Source of the DNA: JBLIDK01 sp047632595
Lineage (GTDB): Bacteria > Bacteroidota > Bacteroidia > Sphingobacteriales > Sphingobacteriaceae
Reading direction: 5' to 3'
DNA length: 64,000 nucleotides
Assembly (NCBI GenBank): GCA_047632595.1
Contig: JBLIDK010000006.1
Coordinates: 4,600-68,599 of the forward strand
Each line of letters starts with the position of its first letter. Within the stretch, counting starts at the first letter, position 1. The translations under genes were made by a program, and so were the position numbers. Shown piece after piece: positions 57,567-64,000 of the stretch. The notes below the pieces were generated by a model. That model searched no databases, was not told where the DNA came from, and was given only the letters and a program-made list of their open reading frames with translations.

Positions 57567-58085
57567 ATGGAATTAGTAACCCCCGGAATAGGATTAATCG
57601 TTTGGACATCCTTAACATTTTTAATTTTAATGGTATTGCTACGAAAAGTAGCATGGAAACCTATTGTTTCTGCATTAAATGAAAGAGAAAACTCAATTAA
57701 TGAGGCTTTATCTGCTGCTGAAAGAGCAAAAAAGGAATTAACTGATTTAACTCATAAGAATGAGGCATTATTAGCTGAAGCCAGATTAGAAAAAGATGTT
57801 ATTCTAAAAGAAGCAAGAGAACTGAAAGATAAAATTGTTGGCGAAGCTAAGGGCGCAGCTCAAGTTGAAGCAGACAAAATTATATCCAAAGGGAAAGCTG
57901 AAATTGAAGCTAAGAAGAACGAACTAATGGGTGAAGTTAAAACCATGGTAAGTAACCTTAGTATTGATATCGCTGAAAAAATATTAAGAAAAGAATTCGA
58001 AAATAAAGGAGCACAAGAAAAACTTGTGACTGATTTATTGAAAGATGTTAAAGTTGGCAAGAATAAGGCCATAGCAGCAAACTAA
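57567..58085 (+). CDS. atpF: ATP synthase F0 subunit b
   Basis: 172 residues: one N-terminal helix (about 6-27, GLIVWTSLTFLILMVLLRK) then a long charged coiled coil (about 30-150) ending in the b-delta contact (LSIDIAEKILRKEFENK). It forms the peripheral stalk. A purine-rich stretch, not a clear Shine-Dalgarno site, precedes the ATG. Confidence 0.95.
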   Translation: MELVTPGIGLIVWTSLTFLILMVLLRKVAWKPIVSALNERENSINEALSAAERAKKELTDLTHKNEALLAEARLEKDVILKEARELKDKIVGEAKGAAQVEADKIISKGKAEIEAKKNELMGEVKTMVSNLSIDIAEKILRKEFENKGAQEKLVTDLLKDVKVGKNKAIAAN

Positions 58086-58090
58086 GAATT

Positions 58091-58624
58091 ATGTCAGAAT
58101 TAAGAGTTGCAACTAGATATGCAAAGTCTATTCTAGATTTAGCTAAAGAATTAAAAAAAGTGGAAGAAATTGCTGCTGATTTTGCTTCTTTCTCAAAAGT
58201 ATGCGATGAAAGCAGAGATTTTGAATTACTGCTTAAAAGCCCAATTATACCAAGTCGTAAAAAACTTGAGGTAGTTAATGAGATATTTAAGTCACACCTA
58301 AGTGAAATGACCATGAACTTTTTTGATATCAGTATCAGAAAAGGTAGAGGTGAAGTGTTGAAGCCAATTGCAGATCAGTTTTTGGTTCAATATAATTCGT
58401 TCAAAAATATCAGAAAAGCATCTTTTTCCACAGCTGTTGAAGTTTCGGCAGATGTGAAAAAAGCAGTAACCAAAGTAGTAGAAGAAATGACAAGTGCCAA
58501 CATTAATCTGGAGACAACTATTGACCCAGAATTAATTGGAGGATTTGTATTAAAAATGAATGATGTTCAATACGATACAAGTGTTGCATCAAAATTGAGA
58601 TTAATTAAAAAGAATTTAGTTTAA
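58091..58624 (+). CDS. atpH: ATP synthase F1 subunit delta
   Basis: 177 residues, full length. N-terminal helical bundle (VATRYAKSILDLAKE) and the conserved C-terminal segment (ATTIDPELIGGFVLKMNDVQYD type; here TTIDPELIGGFVLKMNDVQ). Joins the stalk to F1. It starts 5 bases after atpF. Confidence 0.95.
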   Translation: MSELRVATRYAKSILDLAKELKKVEEIAADFASFSKVCDESRDFELLLKSPIIPSRKKLEVVNEIFKSHLSEMTMNFFDISIRKGRGEVLKPIADQFLVQYNSFKNIRKASFSTAVEVSADVKKAVTKVVEEMTSANINLETTIDPELIGGFVLKMNDVQYDTSVASKLRLIKKNLV

Positions 58625-58643
58625 CACCAGATAATTAATAGAA

Positions 58644-60242
58644 ATGGTAGAAGTAAGACCAGATGAAGTTTCAGCAATACTGAGACAACAACTTTCAAGT
58701 TTTAAATCAGAAACTGAACTTGAAGAAGTAGGAACCGTATTACAAGTTGGTGATGGAATTGCCCGTGTTTATGGATTAACTCAAGTTCAAGCAGGTGAAC
58801 TTGTAGAATTTGATAACGGTATTAAAGGCATCGTGCTAAACCTTGAAGAAGACAACGTTGGTGTTGTACTTTTAGGTAGTTCTGATACTATTAAAGAAGG
58901 TGATACTATTAAGCGTACTAAGAAAATCGCATCAATTGATGTAGGTGATGGTATGTGTGGAAGAGTAGTAAATACAATTGGTACTCCAATTGACGGAAAA
59001 GGACCAATTGTTGGTGAGTTATTCCAAATGCCTTTAGAACGTAAAGCGCCAGGTGTAATTTACAGACAACCTGTTTCTGAGCCATTACAAACTGGTATCA
59101 AAGCAATTGATGCGATGATTCCAATTGGACGTGGACAACGTGAATTAATTATTGGTGACAGACAAACAGGTAAAACTGCGGTTGCAATTGATGCAATTCT
59201 TAATCAAAAAGAGTTTTACGAAAAAGGGGAGCCAGTTTATTGTATTTATGTTGCAATTGGCCAAAAAGCATCTACTGTTGCAAACATTGTTAAAACACTA
59301 GAAGAAAGAGGCGCAAGTCCTTATACTGTAGTTGTTGCAGCAAATGCATCAGATCCTGCTCCAATGCAATTCTTTGCTCCTTTCGCAGGTGCAGCAATTG
59401 GTGAGTTCTTTAGAGATACAGGTCGTCCAGCATTAGTTGTTTATGATGATTTATCAAAACAAGCGGTTGCTTATAGAGAAGTTTCTTTGTTACTTAAGAG
59501 ACCTCCAGGACGTGAAGCATATCCAGGTGATGTATTTTATTTACACAGTCGCGTATTATAAAGAGCTGCAAAAGTAAATGCGTCTGATAAAATTGCAGCG
59601 CAAATGAATGATTTACCAGATTCATTAAAAGGTAAAGTAAAAGGAGGTGGTTCATTAACTGCACTTCCTATTATTGAAACACAGGCTGGTGATGTATCTG
59701 CATACATTCCAACTAACGTAATTTCAATTACTGACGGACAGATTTTCTTAGAGACTGATTTATTCAACTCTGGAGTAAGACCAGCAATTAACGTAGGTAT
59801 TTCTGTATCTCGTGTAGGTGGTAACGCGCAGATTAAGCCGATGAAAAAGGTTTCTGGGACGTTAAAATTAGACCAAGCACAGTACAGAGAAATGGAAGCA
59901 TTCTCTAAGTTTGGTTCTGATCTTGATGCTGCTACTAAATCAGTATTAGATAAAGGTTCAAGAAACGTTGAAATACTTAAACAAGGACAATACTCTCCAG
60001 TACCAGTTGCGAAACAAGTAGCAATGATTTACTGTGGAACTAAAGGTTTATTGGTAGGTATTCCAGTTAATCAAGTTAGAAAATTTGAAAAGGAATTTTT
60101 AGAATTATTGGAAGTACGTCATAAAGAAGATGTATTGGATCCAATTAGCGCAGGAAAGTATACTGATGAAATTATGGCTAAGTTAGAAACTGCAGCTAAA
60201 GATTTAGTAAAACAATTCAAAGCAGCAGCTGCTACAGCATAA
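58644..60242 (+). pseudogene. atpA: ATP synthase F1 subunit alpha with in-frame stop
   Basis: 533 codons read in one frame, interrupted only by TAA at 59559-59561 (codon 306). Before it: Walker A GDRQTGKT (171-178), Walker B LVVYDD (264-269) and FYLHSRVL. After it: [36 protein letters not shown], and the arginine finger Arg390 (SVSRVGGNA). In the family the stop position is Glu in the pattern LHSRLLERAAK, so one base change GAA to TAA explains it. Without correction, a 305-residue fragment lacking the arginine finger results. The first ATG after the stop is at 59604. Sequencing error, real mutation or recoding cannot be separated here. Confidence 0.9.
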
Positions 60243-60251
60243 AACAAAAGC

Positions 60252-61133
60252 ATGGCAAATTTAAAAGAGGTACGTAGTCGTATAAGCTCTGTAATTTCAA
60301 CCCAGCAGATTACTAAAGCCATGAAAATGGTATCTGCAGCAAAATTACGGAGAGCTCAGGATAGAATTGTTTTGATGCGCCCTTATGCGAATAAACTAGG
60401 TGATATATTATCAAATCTAACTGCAAATTTAGATGGTGATGTTTCTAGTCCGTACGCTATTGAACGCGAGCCTAAAAAGGTTCTACTTGTACCTATTACT
60501 TCAAACAGAGGTTTGTGTGGTGGCTTTAATGCCAACATTACTAAGAAAACTGTTATTGTTTTGAATGAAAAGTACAGTGAGCAACAAGCGACTGGAAATG
60601 TTCACATACTAAGCGTTGGTAAAAAGGCTGATGATTATTTCAGAAAGCACAATTACAATGTGGTTGGTCAACATAATGAGTTATGGAATGATTTAAACTT
60701 CAACGACGTTAATGAGGTGATAACATCTATCATGGATTCATTTGTTGCCCAAGAGTATGATCGAGTTGAAGTGATTTACAACGAGTTTAAAAACCCAGTT
60801 GTTCAAATTGTGAGAGCAATACAATTTTTACCAATTGTAAAGGCTGAGCAAGATGAGAAATCAGAAGCGACAACCAAAACAGATTATATATTAGAGCCAA
60901 CACAGGAAGAAATTGTGAATGAATTGATTCCAAAGTCGCTTAAAATACAATTTTACAAGGCTCTTTTAGATTCTAATGCTGCAGAACATGGTGCTCGTAT
61001 GGGTGCAATGGATCAGGCAACTGAAAATGCAAATGAAATTTTAAGAGATCTTAAAATATCGTATAACCGAGCAAGACAAGCTGCAATTACAACAGAATTG
61101 ACAGAGATTGTTGCTGGTGCAAACGCATTGTAA
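60252..61133 (+). CDS. atpG: ATP synthase F1 subunit gamma
   Basis: 293 residues, the usual length. Conserved ends: MANLKEVRSRISSVISTQQI at the start with TKAMKMVSAAKLRRAQ, and the C-terminal coiled coil with ARMGAMDQATENANE and SYNRARQAAITTELTEIV. Central rotor shaft. It starts 9 bases after the atpA stop and ends the cluster; atpD and atpC are not here, as usual in Bacteroidota. Confidence 0.96.
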   Translation: MANLKEVRSRISSVISTQQITKAMKMVSAAKLRRAQDRIVLMRPYANKLGDILSNLTANLDGDVSSPYAIEREPKKVLLVPITSNRGLCGGFNANITKKTVIVLNEKYSEQQATGNVHILSVGKKADDYFRKHNYNVVGQHNELWNDLNFNDVNEVITSIMDSFVAQEYDRVEVIYNEFKNPVVQIVRAIQFLPIVKAEQDEKSEATTKTDYILEPTQEEIVNELIPKSLKIQFYKALLDSNAAEHGARMGAMDQATENANEILRDLKISYNRARQAAITTELTEIVAGANAL

Positions 61134-61153
61134 TTTAAAGTTTTAATTAGTTC

Positions 61154-61196
61154 AAAAAAGGCATTCATCCGGCTTAGTCGGATGGATGCCTTTTTT
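61154..61196 (+). terminator. Terminator of the atp operon
   Basis: Long hairpin with arms AAAAAAGGCAT-T-CATCCG and CGGATG-G-ATGCCTTTTTT around GCTTAGT, followed by a T run. Confidence 0.85.
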
Positions 61197-61222
61197 GTTT
61201 TCACAAAGATTTTTAAAAAAGA

Positions 61223-61249
61223 AAACCATCCGCCTAAGGCGGATGGTTT
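61223..61249. repeat. Perfect palindrome after the atp terminator
   Basis: Arms AAACCATCCGCCT and AGGCGGATGGTTT around one A (13-bp arms). A T-rich run follows only on the minus strand. Its CATCCG/CGGATG core is shared with the terminator 27 bases upstream. It may be a minus-strand terminator or a REP-like palindrome. Confidence 0.6.
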
Positions 61250-61369
61250 CTATAACTTACTCCACTTATACCATTGCAATATGCGTGACAAGATGGAATT
61301 TAGTTAGATTACATTTAAGTTGCTAATAGAATTAAAACTATACCTAATTTTAAAGCGTTATATATTTCT

Positions 61370-62632
61370 ATGAAACACATTATCGTTTTTCTAACAGTTT
61401 TGTTTTTTGCCATCAGCGCAAAAGCCACCTACATTTTAATACCAATGGATGAAGTACAACGTAACCATTTAAAGGCTTACGGAATTTCCTATTGGATTTT
61501 ACAAAACGAGGGTGAAGTGCAATGGCTCTTAAACTACAGAGGTGGTAGCTTCATGATGAGCTATGCTAAACCTGTAGAAGATGAGTGCAAAATTAGAGGA
61601 GTGAGCTATGAAGTAATTGCAGATGGTCAAGCGGCGAACATTGTTGACAAAATCGGGCAACCCGAAGTTAACATGGATATTGTTAAGTTAGAGAAAATGC
61701 CAAAAATTGCGGTTTACTCTCCTAAAAACAAATTGCCTTGGGATGATGCCGTAACATTGGTACTGACATACGCAGAAATTCCATACGACGTAGTGTATGA
61801 TGAAGAAGTTCTTGATTTAAAGCTAATGGAATACGATTGGCTTCACTTGCATCACGAAGATTTTACAGGACAATATGGTAAGTTTTATGCGAGTTACCGA
61901 AATGCGGCGTGGTACCAACAAGATGTTCAAATTCAAGAGGCAACAGCCAAAAAATTAGGTTTTGCTAAGGTGAGTCAAATGAAATTAGCAGTAGCTAAAA
62001 ACATTCGTGACTTTACTTTAGGCGGTGGATTTTTATTTGCCATGTGTTCAGGTACCGATTCATACGATATTGCACTTTCTGCAGCGGGTTTAGATATAGC
62101 CGAGAAAATGTTTGATGGAGATGCAGCAGACAAATCCGCGCAAAGCAAATTAGACTTTACAAGCACTTTTGCTTTTGAAAACTTTACACTTTCTACAAAT
62201 CCTTACGAATATGAATACTCTAACATAGATGCGACCACGCAAAGAAGAGGTGGAATTGACCCCGAACTAGACTTTTTTACCTTATTTGACTTTTCAGCTA
62301 AATGGGACCCTGTACCTACAATGTTATGTCAAAACCACAGCAGAGTACTTAAAGGTTTTATGGGGCAAACAACAGCTTTCAGAAAAGAAGTAATTAAATC
62401 GGATGTATTGATAATGGGTGAAGTAAAAAGCATTGGCGAGGCAAAGTACATTCACGGAGAATATGGGAATGGCACCTGGACATTTTACGGAGGTCACGAT
62501 CCGGAAGACTATCAGCATTATGTTGGCGAACCACCGACCGATTTGAATCTACATCCAAACTCTCCTGGTTATAGATTAATCTTGAACAATGTGTTGTTTC
62601 CTGCGGCTAAGAAGAAGAAGCAAAAAACTTAG
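61370..62632 (+). CDS. Exported protein of unknown biochemistry (often labelled asparagine synthetase B in Bacteroidota)
   Basis: 420 residues with signal peptide (cleavage after AKA, about 19). Conserved blocks: ILIPMDE, HLKAYGISYWIL, WLLNYRGGSF, WLHLHHEDFTGQYGKFY (His159, His161, His162), GGGFLFAMCSGTDSYD (Cys226), TMLCQNH, FYGGHDPEDY and a basic tail KKKKQKT. I recall the database label asparagine synthetase B, but no Asn synthetase or amidotransferase class II domain is visible. The FAMCSG turn resembles a GATase1-like nucleophile elbow (inference). A decayed relative of the 3' end lies at about 63221-63319. Confidence 0.8.
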   Translation: MKHIIVFLTVLFFAISAKATYILIPMDEVQRNHLKAYGISYWILQNEGEVQWLLNYRGGSFMMSYAKPVEDECKIRGVSYEVIADGQAANIVDKIGQPEVNMDIVKLEKMPKIAVYSPKNKLPWDDAVTLVLTYAEIPYDVVYDEEVLDLKLMEYDWLHLHHEDFTGQYGKFYASYRNAAWYQQDVQIQEATAKKLGFAKVSQMKLAVAKNIRDFTLGGGFLFAMCSGTDSYDIALSAAGLDIAEKMFDGDAADKSAQSKLDFTSTFAFENFTLSTNPYEYEYSNIDATTQRRGGIDPELDFFTLFDFSAKWDPVPTMLCQNHSRVLKGFMGQTTAFRKEVIKSDVLIMGEVKSIGEAKYIHGEYGNGTWTFYGGHDPEDYQHYVGEPPTDLNLHPNSPGYRLILNNVLFPAAKKKKQKT

Positions 62633-62671
62633 TAAAAAAGCTTTAAAATATTGCACCACCCATTCTTCTTG

Positions 62672-62849
62672 GTCATTTCGACCGTAGGGAGAAATCTTCC
62701 TTCAATTATGCCCAATACTTAAAAGTGGGGTAATGCTTTTAAGCTACATATATTGTGTTTCGTGTAGCTTTAAAGTATTCACTTTTAAAAATAATTGATA
62801 CAAACCTTAAGGTAGATTTCTCTCTTCGTTGCACTCCGTTCGAAATGAC
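62672..62849. repeat. Palindromic MITE/REP-like repeat, copy B
   Basis: 178 bp with terminal inverted repeats GTCATTTCGA and TCGAAATGAC. Inner parts also pair imperfectly: GGGAGAAATCTTCCTT with AAGGTAGATTTCTCTC, and CTTTTAAGCTACA with TGTAGCTTTAAAG. It contains no ORF. It differs from copy C at about five positions. It lies 39 bases after the stop of the exported-protein gene. Confidence 0.8.
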
Positions 62850-62972
62850 TTAGGAGGGTGTGGAGGTTTGTCCTTCGACAAAAACTGGCCTGCGATTGTA
62901 TCGTGTTGACTTTTACTCAATACTCACACTCCAAACGGTTTTGGGGTAAAGTACCTATCATCATTCTTGCAT

Positions 62973-63150
62973 GTCATTTCGACCGTAGGGAGAAATCTTC
63001 CTTCAGTTATGCCCAATACTTAAAAGTGGGGTAATGCTTTTAAGCTACATTTATTGTGTTTCGTGTAGCTTTAAAGTATTCACTTTTAAAAATAATTGAA
63101 ACAAACCTTAAGGAAGATCTCTCTCTTCGTTGCACTCCGTTCGAAATGAC
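62973..63150. repeat. Palindromic MITE/REP-like repeat, copy C
   Basis: 178 bp in the same orientation as copy B, 123 bp further on, with identical termini and about five base differences. The flanks CATTCTTC/CATTCTTG before the two copies are similar, suggesting that part of the flank was duplicated too. The spacer 62850-62972 shows no gene. Confidence 0.8.
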
Positions 63151-63220
63151 TATACGGTGTTGGATGTCTTTTTCCTTTGCATTCGCTTAAGCACCGCTTA
63201 AGAATCCTGCAATATTAACA

Positions 63221-63319
63221 AACAACCGATTAAACTTGCATTCAAACTCTTCTGCATAAAGGTTAATATTAAACAATGTGTTGTTTCCTGCTGCTAAAAA
63301 GAAGAAGCAAAAGACCTAG
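63221..63319 (+). pseudogene. Remnant of a second copy of the 61370 gene (3' end only)
   Basis: From 63260 the frame reads RLILNNVLFPAAKKKKQKT then TAG, identical in protein to the end of the gene at 61370 but with seven synonymous base differences in 20 codons. Upstream, similarity continues (CCGATT..., CATTCAAACTCTTCTGCATAA) but with a one-base deletion and TAT (Tyr) changed to TAA. The rest of the copy is gone; repeat copy C ends 70 bases before it. Confidence 0.85.
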
Positions 63320-63378
63320 TTTTAGAGGTTTTTGTAAAAAAAAGGTAAATTTATTTTGGAATTGATATATATATATAT

Positions 63379-63394
63379 TGTGAGTCTAATCACA
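63379..63394. promoter_or_regulatory. Crp/Fnr-like palindromic site
   Basis: TGTGA-GTCTAA-TCACA is a perfect match to the E. coli CRP half-sites with 6-base spacing. It lies 47 bases before the ATG at 63441, after an AT dinucleotide run. Bacteroidota have Crp/Fnr-family regulators, but a single hit can be chance. Confidence 0.35.
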
Positions 63395-63440
63395 TTTATT
63401 GTGGTTAATAATTTATTTTTTAATATTTCAAAGTCCAAAA

Positions 63441-64000
63441 ATGAAAAACTTACTAAAAATCGGACACCTATGTCTCCTAATTTCTATTGCCTTTAATTCT
63501 TTTTCTCAAAATTGCAACGAAACAGCACAAAAAGCAAATGCCACGAATATTGAATCACCTTTCGTAGGTCCATTAATGTTGCCCGGTGTTGTAGATTATA
63601 ATTTTTTACATTCGGTTCAAGGCTCTGTTTTCCCAATTATAATTGATGATCAAGTAAACCTAGAGCCAAATAGGGTGTTATCGTTAAATTATTCACATCT
63701 GCATAGATCAGCTCAATTAAATCTAGGGAATGGAACAATAGGAGCAATTGATTTAGACGATAATGACAACTTTAAATTTCGAAATAGAGATAATAATTTA
63801 ACCTCGATAATTAAAAATCCAAATCCATTTGAAAAAATTTCTTATGGAACAAAAGTTCAGTATCAATATGATAAATATACTTGGGCATTAGGGGTAAGTC
63901 AAGCTGACCAATATCACTATTATTTATTCCGTAATGGCATAGAGTATCAAAGGGGTGTATTAGATAGATATGAAGATGGTTCTGCAAATGGTGGCGGTCA
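63441..64000 (+). CDS. Secreted protein of unknown function (truncated by window end)
   Basis: The ATG at 63441 opens a frame running off the window (186 full codons). Signal peptide (hydrophobic LCLLISIAFNSFSQ, cleavage after FSQ, about 23), then NCNETAQKANATN and beta-rich sequence with many Asn/Asp residues. No family recognised. Its size and any sorting domain lie beyond the window. Confidence 0.7.
   Translation, partial: MKNLLKIGHLCLLISIAFNSFSQNCNETAQKANATNIESPFVGPLMLPGVVDYNFLHSVQGSVFPIIIDDQVNLEPNRVLSLNYSHLHRSAQLNLGNGTIGAIDLDDNDNFKFRNRDNNLTSIIKNPNPFEKISYGTKVQYQYDKYTWALGVSQADQYHYYLFRNGIEYQRGVLDRYEDGSANGGG

Noticed and set aside
59559..59561. Alternative genetic code reading TAA as Glu
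   Set aside because: TAA ends many intact genes in this window (for example gltX-region, atpF and atpG neighbours), so a general code change is excluded.
63365..63379. AT dinucleotide run as a phase-variation tract
   Set aside because: The run is short and outside a recognised promoter spacer; not enough to claim switching.

Overview
The window looks like core chromosome of a marine-type Bacteroidota, most likely Flavobacteriia or a Cryomorphaceae-like lineage. The evidence is AT-rich DNA, gliding/type IX secretion genes (gldKLMN, a PorP/SprF protein, an SprE/PorW lipoprotein), secreted proteins with C-terminal T9SS sorting domains, a TonB-dependent receptor, many small lipoproteins, almost no Shine-Dalgarno sites, several GTG/TTG starts, and an atp cluster ordered B-E-F-H-A-G without atpDC. 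I saw no rRNA, tRNA, CRISPR array, prophage or intact insertion sequence.

Layout. 1-561: tail of an upstream gene, a strong terminator, then a degraded palindromic repeat element. 562-6792: plus-strand housekeeping run (lipoprotein, SRPBCC protein, MDR reductase, gltX, small secreted protein, enoyl-CoA hydratase, deoxyhypusine synthase-like protein), converging on recG. 9003-26348: EamA transporter, TonB receptor with secreted hydrolase-like protein, an operon purQ-coaX-OMP-TPR-lptC, a membrane protein, a large secreted beta-propeller protein, and a TlpA-like thioredoxin. 26383-37266: scattered metabolic genes (tetrapyrrole methylase family, Rieske, DinB, M1 aminopeptidase, GNAT-nitrilase fusion, SDR, cyclase). 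37250-47473: hemW, an outer-membrane barrel, DUF4271, hemD, PorP/SprF, then gldKLMN. 47510-54094: minus-strand operon sprE/porW - PBP1A - uvrC. 54221-61133: LytM peptidase and bactofilin leading into the ATP synthase genes. 61134-64000: terminators, an exported protein of unknown biochemistry, two near-identical palindromic repeats, the ghost of a second copy of that exported gene, and the start of another secreted protein.

Gene cooperation. GldK-N form the T9SS core and motor, SprE/PorW and PorP/SprF are accessory parts, and the secreted proteins at 9913 and 21583 carry T9SS signals and are likely cargo. PBP1A, the LytM peptidase and bactofilin place cell-wall building and remodelling next to this machinery.

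Most notable observations. (1) atpA, normally essential, is interrupted by an in-frame TAA at 59559-59561 where the family has a conserved Glu (GAA); the downstream reading frame is intact and contains the arginine finger. (2) The gene at 61370 has a decayed tandem relative at about 63221-63319, whose last 19 codons differ at seven positions, all synonymous. (3) A 178-bp palindromic repeat occurs twice between them, and a degraded relative lies at the left end of the window. (4) The secreted hydrolase at 9913 has Gly where the nucleophile Ser is expected. I did not find a clearly new multi-gene defence or mobile system; most of the window is ordinary core genome.
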